64,000 nt of DNA from Rhizobium sp. C1 (GCF_021026335.1 NZ_JAJNCY010000003.1:186001-250000), one strand, 5' to 3'; positions 1 through 8,697 are shown, numbered from the stretch's first letter. Notes: generated from the sequence alone by a model not told the origin. Translations and numbers: made by a program.

Positions 1-111
1 GCGGATGGTTTCGAGCGACACGCCGAGGCGTTCCGCCAGATCAGATACGGCCATGGAGCCGTCCATCTCCAGCAGTTTCAGAATGTCACCATGTCGTTTC
101 GAAGCCAGCAT
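1..111 (-). CDS. DeoR-family transcriptional regulator, N-terminal fragment
   Basis: The gene starts with ATG at 111 and runs off the left edge, so only 37 residues are visible. They form the classic DeoR-type winged helix-turn-helix: RHGDILKLLE, then VSDLAERLGVSLETIR. DeoR proteins usually continue with a sugar-phosphate-like effector domain, which lies outside the window. It is divergent from the phosphotransferase/flavoprotein operon starting at 325, which makes it the likely local repressor of that operon. The fold call is confident; the effector cannot be read. Confidence 0.8.
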   Translation of the reverse strand, partial: MLASKRHGDILKLLEMDGSMAVSDLAERLGVSLETIR

Positions 112-189
112 GTCGGGGCGCTTCCTGTGTCGTGCGGGTCTGAAACTATACAAACTCGGGCAAAATCGCAATCGCTGTTCAATTTATGC

Positions 190-207
190 GGTCATAATCG
201 GTCATAA
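190..207. promoter_or_regulatory. Direct repeat in the divergent gap, candidate operator
   Basis: The octamer GGTCATAA occurs at 190-197 and again at 200-207, one helical turn apart. It lies in the 213-bp gap between the divergent DeoR-type regulator and the phosphotransferase gene. Spacing and position suit a binding site for the DeoR protein. No experimental consensus for this regulator is known to me, so the role is inferred. Confidence 0.4.
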
Positions 208-324
208 AGACACATTAAGCCACAAAATTGGATTGACTCTCGCCAGGATCGTGTTTGAATTTGCCGAGCGTCGAGACACGGAGAAACATAAGGGAACCGG
301 TCTCGTCAGACACTGGAGGCGCTG

Positions 325-1212
325 GTGCAGGCAGGCGTTGAAGACAGGATCGCTGACCTTGGCTGCTGGACCGGCCGGATCGAGATCGAACCGCTGAAGG
401 GCGGGATTTCCAATGAAAGCTATCTTGTCAGCGATGGGCTCGGCCGTCATGTCGTGCGTTTCGGCAAGGATTATCCCTTCCATCACGTCCTGCGGGAGCG
501 GGAGATCATGACCGCGCGGGCGGCGCACGAGGCGGGCTTCGGGCCGAAGGTAGAGCATTCCGCGCCAGGGGTGATGGTCTCGGCTTTTCTGGCCGCGCGA
601 ACTTTTGCGGCAGATGATGTGCGCGCGAATGCCGAGCGCGTGGCGGCGTTGCTGCGGCGTTTCCATGAGGCGATGCCCGCACATGTGACCGGACCAGGCT
701 TCATGTTCTGGCCGTTTCATGTCATCCGCGATTACGCGCGGACGCTGGAAGCCGGCAAAAGCCGGATGTCAGCCCAAGTGCCGCGTTACCTGGAACTCTG
801 CCGGGTGCTGGAGGCGGCGCAGACGCCACTGCCGATCGTCTTTGCTCATAACGATCTTCTGCCCGCCAATATTCTGGACGATGGCGAACGTCTCTGGCTG
901 ATCGACTTCGAATATGCCGGCTTCTCGACCGCCATGTTTGATCTCGCGGGCACGACCTCGAATGCGGGCTTTTCAGACGATCAGGCAGACGATTTTCTCG
1001 CCGGCTATTTCGGCGGCACGGCGCCGACCGAAATCCGCCGCTCGCATTCGGCCATGCAATGCGCCTCGCTGCTGCGCGAGGCGATGTGGAGCATGGTGTC
1101 CGAAATCCATCTCTCCGCGCCCGGTGCCGATTACGAGAGCTACACGGACGACAATCTGGTGCGGCTTGAGACCGCGCTTCAACACCATCAGTCAACCTAC
1201 GGAAAGCTTTGA
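325..1212 (+). CDS. Choline/ethanolamine kinase-like phosphotransferase (APH fold)
   Basis: A 295-residue protein of the aminoglycoside phosphotransferase/choline kinase superfamily. The Brenner-type catalytic motif HNDLLPANIL sits near residue 175, followed by the metal-binding IDFEYAGF near residue 193. An N-terminal GGISNESYLV segment matches the ATP-binding loop. The start is GTG at 325, supported by GGAGG at 315-319. It abuts the next flavoprotein gene, so both are probably co-transcribed. A small amino alcohol such as choline is the likely substrate class by family, but a different hydroxylated substrate is possible. It is cytoplasmic, with no signal peptide. Confidence 0.8.
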   Translation: MQAGVEDRIADLGCWTGRIEIEPLKGGISNESYLVSDGLGRHVVRFGKDYPFHHVLREREIMTARAAHEAGFGPKVEHSAPGVMVSAFLAARTFAADDVRANAERVAALLRRFHEAMPAHVTGPGFMFWPFHVIRDYARTLEAGKSRMSAQVPRYLELCRVLEAAQTPLPIVFAHNDLLPANILDDGERLWLIDFEYAGFSTAMFDLAGTTSNAGFSDDQADDFLAGYFGGTAPTEIRRSHSAMQCASLLREAMWSMVSEIHLSAPGADYESYTDDNLVRLETALQHHQSTYGKL

Positions 1213-1214
1213 AC

Positions 1215-3656
1215 ATGGCGCTTCCCTCTCACGCCCAGATCGTCATCATCGGCGGTGGCATCATCGGCTGCTCGACGGCCTATCATCTGGCGAAAGACCA
1301 CAAGGCCGATGTCGTGCTGCTGGAAATGGGCCAGCTGACCTCGGGGTCCACATGGCATGCGGCCGGTCTTGTCGGGCAGCTCCGCTCCTCGGCCTCGATC
1401 ACCCGCGTGCTGAAATATTCAGTCGAACTCTACAAGGGGCTGGAGGCCGAGACGGGGCTCGCGACCGGCTGGAAGATGACCGGCTGCCTGCGCCTTGCCA
1501 CCAACGAGGATCGCTGGACGGAGTTCAAGCGAACGGCGACGACCGCCAAGAGCTTCGGCATGGACATGCATCTGATCTCGGCCGAAGAGGTCAAGAAGAT
1601 GTGGCCGCTGATGGAGACGAGCGACTTGATCGGCGCCAGCTGGCTGCCGACGGACGGGCAGGCGAGCCCCTCCGACATCACGCAGTCGCTCGCCAAAGGC
1701 GCACGTATGCATGGCGCCAAACTTCTAGAAAACGTCCGCGTGACCGGTTTCGACATCAGGGGTGGCGTGATTACCGCCGTGAAGACGGATCAGGGCGACA
1801 TTCAATGCGAGAAGGTCGTCAACTGCGCCGGGCAATGGGCACGGCAGGTGGGCGCGATGGCGGGCATCAACGTGCCGCTGCAGCCGGTCAAGCATCAGTA
1901 TATCATCACCGAGAAGGTGCCGGGTCTGGCGCTCGATGCGCCAACGATCCGCGATCCCGATCGGCGGACCTATTTCAAGGAGGAGGTCGGCGGCCTTGTC
2001 ATGGGGGGCTATGAGCCGAACCCGCAAGCGTGGACGACGGGCGAGGTGCCCAATGATTGGGGTTTCCGCCTGTTCGACGACGATTTCGACCATTTCGAGC
2101 AGCATATGGTGCAGGCGATCGAGCGCGTGCCGGCGCTCGAAAATGTCGGCGTCAAGCAGATGATCAATGGGCCGGAGAGCTTCACGCCGGATGGCAATTT
2201 CATTCTCGGCGCTGCGCCCGAATGCAAGAACATGTTCGTCGGCGCAGGCTTCAACGCCTTCGGCATTGCGTCCGGTGGCGGAGCAGGCTGGGTTCTGGCG
2301 CAATGGGTGGTCGATGGCGAAGCGCCGCTCGATCTCTGGGTAGTCGATATCCGCCGCTTCTCCGGGCTCCATCGCGACCGGCAATGGGTCTGCGACCGGA
2401 CGCTCGAAGCATATGGCAAGCACTACACGGTCGCCTTCCCGCATGAGGAATATGAAAGCGGCCGTCCGCGCCTCGTTTCGCCGCTTTATGAGCGCTTGAA
2501 AACCCACGGCGCCGTCTTCGGCTCCAAGCTCGGCTGGGAGCGGCCGAACTGGTTTGCAGGGGAGGGGCGTGAAGGCTGCGACGTCTATTCCATGGGTCGG
2601 CAGAACTGGTTCGACGCTGTCGGCGAGGAGCACAAACATGTGCGCGAGGCCGTGGGCGTCTTCGACCAGTCGTCCTTCGCCAAGTTCGAGCTTTATGGCC
2701 CGGATGCTGGCCGCGCGCTCGACTGGATCTGCGCCAACGATGTGGCCAAGCCTGCCGGGCGGCTCACCTATACGCAGCTTCTCAATACGCGCGGCGGCAT
2801 CGAGGCCGACCTGACGGTGGCGCGGTTGGCCGAGGACAAGTTCTACATCGTCACCGGCACGGGCTTCCGGACACATGACTTCGGCTGGATCGAGGATCAT
2901 TTGCCCAAGGGCAGCCGTGTGACACTCGGCGATGTCACGGAGGATTTCGGCACATTGTCTCTGATGGGACCGCATGCGCGTGTGGTTCTGGAGAAGGTGA
3001 CGGACGCGGACGTGTCCAACGCCGCCTTCCCCTTCGGCCATGTCCGGGAACTGACGATCGCCGGGCATTTGGTTCGCGCGCTGCGGGTGACCTATGTCGG
3101 CGAACTCGGATGGGAACTGCATGTGCCGATTGCCGCGACCGGCGATGTCTTCGACGCGCTGATGGCAGCCGGCGAGTCCTTCGGCATCCGCCCGACCGGC
3201 TATCGCGCGATTGAATCGCTGCGCCTTGAAAAGGGCTATCGCGCCTGGGGCTCCGACATCACGCCGAACGACACGCCCTTCGACGCGGGCCTCGGTTGGG
3301 CGGTGAAACTGAAGAAGGATGTCGATTTTGTAGGGCGTAGCGCGCTTCTCGCAAAACAGGGGCAGCCCATCGTCAAGTCGCTGGCCTGTTTCACGGTGGA
3401 TGACCCGTCTGTCGTACTTCTCGGCCGCGAGACGATCCTGCGCAACGGCGAGCCCGTCGGTTATCTCACCAGCGGCGGCTATGGCTATACGGTCGGCAAG
3501 AACATAGGCTATGGCTATGTCCGCAATCCTGCCGGTCTCGATGAGGCCTGGCTGCAGGTGGGCCGGTACGAACTGGTTGTCGCCATGGAAACCGTCAGCG
3601 CCGCGCTGCATCTCGGCCCGCTTTACGATCCGACGATGCAGCGCATCAAGGCCTGA
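1215..3656 (+). CDS. FAD-dependent oxidoreductase with GcvT domain (dimethylglycine/sarcosine dehydrogenase-like)
   Basis: An 813-residue two-part enzyme. The N-terminal half is a DAO-type flavoprotein with the dinucleotide-binding motif IVIIGGGIIGCSTAYHL and the flavin-attachment region SGSTWHAAGL. The C-terminal half is a GcvT-like aminomethyltransferase domain, as in dimethylglycine and sarcosine dehydrogenases, which pass the released one-carbon unit to tetrahydrofolate. ATG 1215 is preferred over an in-frame TTG at 1209 because GGAAAG at 1201-1206 is correctly spaced for it. It lies 2 nt after the phosphotransferase stop. A role in N-methylated amine catabolism is likely; the exact substrate is not determined by the sequence. 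Confidence 0.85.
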   Translation: MALPSHAQIVIIGGGIIGCSTAYHLAKDHKADVVLLEMGQLTSGSTWHAAGLVGQLRSSASITRVLKYSVELYKGLEAETGLATGWKMTGCLRLATNEDRWTEFKRTATTAKSFGMDMHLISAEEVKKMWPLMETSDLIGASWLPTDGQASPSDITQSLAKGARMHGAKLLENVRVTGFDIRGGVITAVKTDQGDIQCEKVVNCAGQWARQVGAMAGINVPLQPVKHQYIITEKVPGLALDAPTIRDPDRRTYFKEEVGGLVMGGYEPNPQAWTTGEVPNDWGFRLFDDDFDHFEQHMVQAIERVPALENVGVKQMINGPESFTPDGNFILGAAPECKNMFVGAGFNAFGIASGGGAGWVLAQWVVDGEAPLDLWVVDIRRFSGLHRDRQWVCDRTLEAYGKHYTVAFPHEEYESGRPRLVSPLYERLKTHGAVFGSKLGWERPNWFAGEGREGCDVYSMGRQNWFDAVGEEHKHVREAVGVFDQSSFAKFELYGPDAGRALDWICANDVAKPAGRLTYTQLLNTRGGIEADLTVARLAEDKFYIVTGTGFRTHDFGWIEDHLPKGSRVTLGDVTEDFGTLSLMGPHARVVLEKVTDADVSNAAFPFGHVRELTIAGHLVRALRVTYVGELGWELHVPIAATGDVFDALMAAGESFGIRPTGYRAIESLRLEKGYRAWGSDITPNDTPFDAGLGWAVKLKKDVDFVGRSALLAKQGQPIVKSLACFTVDDPSVVLLGRETILRNGEPVGYLTSGGYGYTVGKNIGYGYVRNPAGLDEAWLQVGRYELVVAMETVSAALHLGPLYDPTMQRIKA

Positions 3657-3661
3657 TAGCC

Positions 3662-3695
3662 TTTGCCACGCCGTCCGAGGGACAGGCGTGGCAAA
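3662..3695 (+). terminator. Stem-loop terminator after the flavoprotein gene
   Basis: A perfect 11-bp stem, TTTGCCACGCC at 3662-3672 pairing with GGCGTGGCAAA at 3685-3695, encloses a 12-nt loop and is followed by TTTGCC. It starts 5 nt after the stop codon of the flavoprotein gene, the expected place for a transcription terminator. Confidence 0.75.
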
Positions 3696-3708
3696 TTTGC
3701 CAGCTTTC

Positions 3709-3722
3709 CGAACGATCGTTCG
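3709..3722. promoter_or_regulatory. 14-bp perfect palindrome upstream of the NodT-type gene
   Basis: CGAACGATCGTTCG is a perfect palindrome about 240 bp before the efflux lipoprotein gene. Such short perfect palindromes are typical TetR-family operators. No TetR gene lies nearby, so the binding protein, if any, is encoded elsewhere. The rest of the 3696-3962 gap shows an AT-rich run near 3720-3760 and a small TCCGCA/TGCGGA hairpin near 3845, with no gene. Confidence 0.35.
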
Positions 3723-3962
3723 CTCTGCGCCATTTCTTAACGCTTTTTAGCTTTTCACTTCACAAAGGCGTGCTTATCTATTGGCTGTCTCCGGCTGCTG
3801 AAGGGGGCAGGAATGGTGGCCTTGCGTTGCCCTGCGCGGTTTTCCGCATCTTTTTGCGGATGAATGCGTGCCTGCCAATTTTGGGGCTTTTCTGAGCCGG
3901 GAACCGTATAGTAAGGCTTCAATATTAATATGTCGGTAACCATAACCCGAGTGCCCCATCTC

Positions 3963-5369
3963 ATGAAACCAACTCTCCATACCGTTGCGCCGCTGGCGAT
4001 GATGTTGTTCCTTTCAGGCTGCATGGTTGGCCCCGACATGCAGGCGCCGGAAACGCCGATGCCGGCGAAATTTTCCGAAGGCGGCAAGAACAGCAACGGC
4101 GACGTCACCACGGCAACATGGTGGACGGCCTTTTCCGACCCGCGCCTCAATCATCTGATGACCGAAGGAATGTCGAAAAACCTGACCGTGCTGCAGGCCC
4201 TTGAGGCGATCGAGCAGGCGCGTCAGGGCGTCGTCGTCGCGGGCGCCGGCTCGCTTCCGAGCCTTGCCGGCAGTGCCTCCGAGACGGTCAGCAAGTCGAA
4301 TGGGGTCAACGCGACGCCTCAGCGGTCGACCACGTCTGGCTCACTTTCCGTGTCCTGGCTGCTCGATCTCTTCGGCCAGTATCGGCGCGCCAAGGAAAGC
4401 GCCAACGCTTCGCTTGATGCATCTTATGCCACAGCCGATGTTGCGCGCCTGACGGTGATATCCAACGTTGCGACCTATTACGTGAATGCGCGCTATTACC
4501 AGCAACTGCTGGCAATTGCGCGGGAAAACCTCAAGACTCGTCGAGACACGCTGGATTTGACGAAAGCCCAGCTCGACGCCGGCGCGGCTTCGCGTCTCAA
4601 CGTTGTTCAGGCTGAAGGTCTGGTCAATTCGACACTGTCTGATATTCCGGGGCTGGAAACGAATTTCCGCCAACAGGTCAATCATCTTTCGACCCTGCTT
4701 GGCGTTCCCGCGCCGACGCTTCTCGCAGATATGCAGCGTAGCGGTCCGCAACCGGTGGCGCGTGACAGGATCAAGGCGGGCATTCCCGCAGATCTGATCC
4801 GCAATCGTCCGGATATTCGCAAGTCCGAACGGCAGCTGGCCGCCGCCGTCGCCAATATCGGAGTGGCCGAAGCCAAACTCTATCCCAGCGTCCAGCTGAG
4901 CGGTTCGATCTCGCCGCTCTATCTGGCGTCTTCGCCCCTGACCGGGAGCGGTGCGAGCTGGTCCTTTGGTCCCTCGCTGAGCCTGCCGATCTTCGAAGGC
5001 GGCGCGCTGCGTGCGAATGTGAAGAGCTCGGAAGCGGCTGCGCGTGCAGCCTATCTCGCCTGGAAGGCTTCGGTCCTGCAGGGCATCGAGGAAACCGAGA
5101 ATGCCATGGTCGCCTATAACCGCGATCGTGCGACAGTGTCCGCGCTTCGTGCCTCGGTCAAGAACTATGAGGAAGCGTTGAACCTTTCCAAGACCAACTA
5201 CAAGAACGGTGCGTCTTCGCTGCTCGATGTGCTCGATGCGCAGCGCTCGGTTGCGACCGCCCAGCAGAGTCTGGCCGCCGCGATCCGCCAGTCTGCACTG
5301 GACTATATCGCGCTCAACGTCGCCGTCGGCGGCGGTTATGCTGCGGGCCAGGACAAGGCTGGCGAATAA
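3963..5369 (+). CDS. RND-type efflux outer-membrane lipoprotein (NodT family)
   Basis: A TolC-like outer-membrane factor with two OEP repeats. The first 20 residues form a lipoprotein signal ending in the lipobox LFLSGC, so the mature protein should be acylated at Cys20. The family signature MVGPDMQAPETP follows. An in-frame ATG at 3930 would give a longer signal of 31 residues; I chose 3963 because the resulting signal length is typical. Members form the outer channel of tripartite RND drug or metabolite pumps. No inner-membrane pump or periplasmic adaptor gene lies beside it, so it is an orphan that must pair with components encoded elsewhere. Confidence 0.85.
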   Translation: MKPTLHTVAPLAMMLFLSGCMVGPDMQAPETPMPAKFSEGGKNSNGDVTTATWWTAFSDPRLNHLMTEGMSKNLTVLQALEAIEQARQGVVVAGAGSLPSLAGSASETVSKSNGVNATPQRSTTSGSLSVSWLLDLFGQYRRAKESANASLDASYATADVARLTVISNVATYYVNARYYQQLLAIARENLKTRRDTLDLTKAQLDAGAASRLNVVQAEGLVNSTLSDIPGLETNFRQQVNHLSTLLGVPAPTLLADMQRSGPQPVARDRIKAGIPADLIRNRPDIRKSERQLAAAVANIGVAEAKLYPSVQLSGSISPLYLASSPLTGSGASWSFGPSLSLPIFEGGALRANVKSSEAAARAAYLAWKASVLQGIEETENAMVAYNRDRATVSALRASVKNYEEALNLSKTNYKNGASSLLDVLDAQRSVATAQQSLAAAIRQSALDYIALNVAVGGGYAAGQDKAGE

Positions 5370-5387
5370 TCGTTATCCCAGAATGTG

Positions 5388-5426
5388 AAAGAGCCCGCCG
5401 GCGAGATGATCGACGGCGGGCTCTTT
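5388..5426. terminator. Bidirectional terminator between convergent genes
   Basis: A perfect 13-bp stem, AAAGAGCCCGCCG (5388-5400) with CGGCGGGCTCTTT (5414-5426), closes a 13-nt loop. The A/T-rich stem ends supply a run of U in either direction. It sits between the convergent NodT-type and DUF2177 genes. Confidence 0.85.
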
Positions 5427-5449
5427 CGTTTCCGGGTTGCGCTGAACTG

Positions 5450-5851
5450 TCAACCGAACCTTCGCACAATCCAGGCGCTGATCGCGCTGGAGGTCGCCGT
5501 GATGAACGCGCCCCAGGCCAGATCCGCCAGCGTCACCGAAAGCGGCCAGTCCCGCATGGTGGCCATGTTCGTCAGGTCGTAGGTCGCATAGGCGACGAGA
5601 CCGAACAGGGCGCCCTGCCGTGCCGCTACGGCTACCCTGCCTGTTGAGGCCGCCGGCAGCACGACGAAATGCACCACGCCCGCCAGATAGATGACGTAGA
5701 AGAAGGCCGCAGCCACGAAATCCGGCTTCGGCGCGAGCAGATGCCCGATGGTCGCCTTGTAGAAGTCGACGGCAATCACACCGAGCCAGATGGAGTCTAT
5801 AGCCAGAAAGGCGATCGCCAGACTGGCGAACGCGATCAATGCCTTGCGCAT
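5450..5851 (-). CDS. DUF2177 family membrane protein
   Basis: A 133-residue protein with about four hydrophobic segments and the family-typical IDSIWLGVIAVDFY near the N-terminus and YATYDLTNMATMRDWP in the second half. It matches DUF2177, a group of small integral inner-membrane proteins of unknown function. It lies 28 bp downstream of chrR on the same strand, so it is probably part of the sigma factor operon and may be a membrane-stress or lipid-related protein. No catalytic motif is evident. Confidence 0.8.
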   Translation of the reverse strand: MRKALIAFASLAIAFLAIDSIWLGVIAVDFYKATIGHLLAPKPDFVAAAFFYVIYLAGVVHFVVLPAASTGRVAVAARQGALFGLVAYATYDLTNMATMRDWPLSVTLADLAWGAFITATSSAISAWIVRRFG

Positions 5852-5879
5852 GATTTTGAATCCTTTGATTCAGGTATCG

Positions 5880-6554
5880 TCAGATGCCGATCAGCGGCTG
5901 GATCATCCGGACGATGCGGCTCTTGAACCTCAGCGGCGCATCCGTCACGGCCAGGCAGATACAGTCTTCCCCCGGATCGGCGATCGGCTGGTGATCCACT
6001 GTCTCGTCTGTTTCCTCGAAATCACCGGGCCCGAAGCGACCACTGATGTCGCTGAAGCTGCCCTTGAGAACCAGCGTCAGTTCGCGTCCACCATGCGTAT
6101 GTTCAGGCACGGGCTTGCCGGCCGGAATGCGCAGCAGGCGCACGGAGATATCCTGGTTGGACGTCTTGATGGGAAAATGGTAGGCGCCCAGACCGAGCGG
6201 CTTCCATTTCACCGCGTTGACGTCGCCGCCAATGTAGGAGCGAAGCGGTTCCGGTACCGATCCAGCGCCGGCAGACATTTTTTTCTTCGGCACGGGAACT
6301 TCCGCTGCCGGTCCGGCATTCCCCAGCCGGGTACGCATGGCTTCCCAAGAAAAATCTGCGGCCGTCGCTGCGTCGGGCTCGACCTCGATCGCTTCCAGCG
6401 CAAGGCCGCCTGCGGCCTCCATCATGGCGAGCCGCTTGCGGCAGGCAGGGCACATGGCCAGATGCGTGGCGACGGCAATACTCCAGCCTTCCTCAAGAAC
6501 ACCATTGGCGTAGTCGAAGAGAAGTTCGTCGCTGATGTGATGTCTTATGTTCAT
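5880..6554 (-). CDS. chrR: ChrR-type anti-sigma factor with cupin domain
   Basis: A 224-residue ChrR-like protein. The N-terminal zinc-binding anti-sigma domain shows HHISDELLFDYANG and the metal motif HLAMCPAC (H-x3-C-x2-C). The C-terminal cupin carries HTHGGRELTLVLKG, the second metal site. In Rhodobacter, ChrR holds its ECF sigma factor inactive until singlet oxygen or organic peroxides release it. Its ATG overlaps the sigma stop codon by four bases, the usual translational coupling for such pairs. Singlet oxygen as the signal is inferred from the family. Confidence 0.9.
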   Translation of the reverse strand: MNIRHHISDELLFDYANGVLEEGWSIAVATHLAMCPACRKRLAMMEAAGGLALEAIEVEPDAATAADFSWEAMRTRLGNAGPAAEVPVPKKKMSAGAGSVPEPLRSYIGGDVNAVKWKPLGLGAYHFPIKTSNQDISVRLLRIPAGKPVPEHTHGGRELTLVLKGSFSDISGRFGPGDFEETDETVDHQPIADPGEDCICLAVTDAPLRFKSRIVRMIQPLIGI

Positions 6555-7150
6555 GCTGCGTCTCCCAGGATTTCGCGGAGACGCGAGAATGCGAGCCGAA
6601 TACGAGATTTGACCGTGCCGAGCGGCAGATTCATGCGTTCGGCAATCGCGCTGTGCGAAATCTCTTCATAAAAAGACAGACGCAGGAGATCGGCCTGCTC
6701 AGGCGGCAGCTTCACCATGGCTCCGCGCAAGCGTTCAGCCTCCTGATCGGCCTGAAAAATATGATCTGCGGCGGGCTCCGGATCGGGCACGAAAGCCGGA
6801 TCGTTCGGATCGAATTCCGGCCGGTTCGTCTTGCGAAACGCGTCGATCCGCACATTACGCGCAACGGTAAATATCCAGCTGGACACCGATCCGCGCGCCG
6901 GATCGAACAATGCCGCCTTATTCCAGATCATCATCATCGTTTCTTGCATCAATTCTTCTGCCTGCTGGCGATTGCCGCCACGCTTCAGCATGAACGCTCT
7001 GATTTTAGGTCCGAAGTGCCTGAACAGGACTTCAAACGACTTAATATCTTTGCTGGCGCCCACGGCGATGAGGCATGCTGACAATTCTTCCTTATCCGGT
7101 TCTTTCACAGTCTTTTCCAACTTGCGGACGCGAACCTTGGAGGAACCCAC
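6551..7150 (-). CDS. rpoE: ECF sigma factor, RpoE/ChrR-partner type
   Basis: Sigma-70 regions 2 and 4 are clear: region 2 around LMQETMMMIWNKAALFDP and WIFTVARNVRIDAFRK, and region 4 around LPLGTVKSRIRLAFSRLR at the C-terminus. The partner ChrR gene follows with an ATGA overlap. The reading frame is open upstream to 7324, but a likely RpoE-type promoter ends at 7231, placing the transcript start near 7224 and ruling out the ATG at 7225. GTG at 7150, with GGAG nine bases before it, gives 199 residues; GTG at 7108 (185 residues) is the main alternative and fits the length of the Rhodobacter homologue slightly better. Confidence 0.88.
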   Translation of the reverse strand: MGSSKVRVRKLEKTVKEPDKEELSACLIAVGASKDIKSFEVLFRHFGPKIRAFMLKRGGNRQQAEELMQETMMMIWNKAALFDPARGSVSSWIFTVARNVRIDAFRKTNRPEFDPNDPAFVPDPEPAADHIFQADQEAERLRGAMVKLPPEQADLLRLSFYEEISHSAIAERMNLPLGTVKSRIRLAFSRLREILGDAA

Positions 7151-7230
7151 GCCATTCTTCTCCGCCGGCCAGGATGGCTGAGGGCGGAATTCTCTTGATG
7201 CAAACGTCGAAGCAACTGTGTCCATGCCGC

Positions 7231-7260
7231 AAGTTACGCGGCGGTTTCGCTGCCGGATCA
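7231..7260 (-). promoter_or_regulatory. RpoE-type promoter for the sigma/chrR operon
   Basis: On the minus strand TGATCC (7260-7255) is followed by exactly 18 bases and then TAACTT (7236-7231). This matches the TGATCC-N18-TAA pattern I recall for the Rhodobacter RpoE regulon. It faces the sigma gene, so the sigma factor would activate its own operon. Confidence 0.6.
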
Positions 7261-7287
7261 CAGCATCGAAGAAATTTAGCATCATTT

Positions 7288-7317
7288 CAATCCGGAAACC
7301 TCTATCGAGCGTATTGA
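7288..7317 (+). promoter_or_regulatory. Candidate weaker RpoE-type promoter for the flavin oxidase operon
   Basis: CAATCC (7288-7293), 18 bases, then TATTGA (7312-7317) imitates the spacing of the divergent RpoE-like promoter. Its -35 differs from TGATCC at the first two bases. It lies 24 bp before the ATG at 7342, which has AAGGA at 7330-7334. Confidence 0.35.
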
Positions 7318-7341
7318 TTTTCAAAACGAAAGGAACACTCG

Positions 7342-8697
7342 ATGCTCAACACGATCAAACCGCAAAAGTCTCAGGGAAACCGCCATGTCGCCGTGATCGG
7401 CAGCGGCATTTCCGGGCTGAGCGCCGCATGGCTGATCAGCAAGCATTGCAGGGTGACTTTGATAGAGGCTGACAATCGTCCGGGCGGCCACTCCAATACC
7501 GTGGACGTCAAGACGGAAAACGGCTCCGTTCCGGTCGATACCGGCTTCATCGTCTATAATGAGTGGAATTATCCGAACCTCGTTCGCCTGTTCCAGACGA
7601 TCGGCGTGAAGACGGAAGCTTCCGACATGTCGTTTTCGGCCTCCATCAACAATGGAGCCTTCGAATATTCGGGCACGAACTTTCTGTCGATGATCGGTCA
7701 GAAGACCAATATCATCCGAATCCGATTCTGGCAGATGGTGGGCGATATTTTGCGGTTTTACCGCGAGGCGCCCGTTGCCGCGAAGCGGGATGACGCGCGC
7801 GAGATGACGCTTGGCGAATTCCTCGATCGCGAGGGCTATTCGAAAAGCTTCGTCGACAATCACATCCTGCCGATGGGCGCCGCAATCTGGTCGACCACGG
7901 CCAAGGAGATGCGGTCCTATCCGCTCGTCGCCTTCATCCGCTTCTTTGAAAGCCACGGTCTGCTCTCGATTCTCAATCGTCCTGTCTGGCGCACGGTCAG
8001 CGGCGGCAGCCGGCAGTATATCGAGCGCATCCTGTCGGATTTCGATGGCGAAGTACGGCTGAATTCGCCGGTTCGCTCCGTTCGCCGCGCCGCGGAGGGC
8101 GTGCTGGTTGATTGCGGGCAGGGGCCGGAGCTTTTCGACGACGTGGTGATCGCAACCCATGCCGACCAGGCCCTCGCCATGCGCACGGACGCCAGCGAGC
8201 GGGAGCGTTCCCTGCTCGGCGCCTTCAAATACACCCACAACACCGCCGTTCTGCACAGCGACGCAGGACTGATGCCAAAGCGCAAGCGGGTTTGGTCGAG
8301 CTGGAATTATATTGGTGAGCGTGGCGGGTCGGGCGACGAGCAGCTTTGCGTCACCTACTGGATGAACAAGCTGCAGAACCTGCCTGCAAAGACTCCGGTT
8401 TTCGTGACGCTCAATCCCTGCCGTCCGGTCAGGGCCGACATGGTTCATGCGTCTTTCGACTACACGCATCCGCTGTTCGACACGGCCGCGCTCGACGCGC
8501 AGAAGCGGCTCTGGTCGATCCAGGGGCAGGGCGGCATCTGGTATTGCGGCGCGCATTTCGGCAGCGGCTTCCATGAGGATGGCCTGCAGTCCGGTCTTGC
8601 GGTGGCTGAAAGCCTGACGGGCGGAAAGCGACCGTGGCAGGTGGCAGGTGAATCGGGCCGTATCCACCTTCCGGAGACCTTGGCGGCCGCAGAATGA
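7342..8697 (+). CDS. FAD-dependent amine oxidase-like protein (COG2907 type)
   Basis: A 451-residue flavoprotein with the Rossmann motif VAVIGSGISGLSAAWLI near residue 15 and the second conserved segment RPGGHSNTVD. It belongs to the group of amine oxidase-like proteins that accompany DUF1365 and Cfa genes and that in Rhodobacter sphaeroides are part of the RpoE singlet-oxygen regulon and linked to furan fatty acid formation. It starts the lipid operon divergent from rpoE, and its stop overlaps the DUF1365 start (ATGA). The likely substrate is a membrane acyl chain, by context. Confidence 0.8.
   Translation: MLNTIKPQKSQGNRHVAVIGSGISGLSAAWLISKHCRVTLIEADNRPGGHSNTVDVKTENGSVPVDTGFIVYNEWNYPNLVRLFQTIGVKTEASDMSFSASINNGAFEYSGTNFLSMIGQKTNIIRIRFWQMVGDILRFYREAPVAAKRDDAREMTLGEFLDREGYSKSFVDNHILPMGAAIWSTTAKEMRSYPLVAFIRFFESHGLLSILNRPVWRTVSGGSRQYIERILSDFDGEVRLNSPVRSVRRAAEGVLVDCGQGPELFDDVVIATHADQALAMRTDASERERSLLGAFKYTHNTAVLHSDAGLMPKRKRVWSSWNYIGERGGSGDEQLCVTYWMNKLQNLPAKTPVFVTLNPCRPVRADMVHASFDYTHPLFDTAALDAQKRLWSIQGQGGIWYCGAHFGSGFHEDGLQSGLAVAESLTGGKRPWQVAGESGRIHLPETLAAAE

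Noticed and set aside
1725-3611. Long minus-strand open frame of 628 codons inside the flavoprotein gene
   Set aside because: It is antisense to a clear, complete enzyme and arises from GC-rich codon use. It has no domain or start signal.
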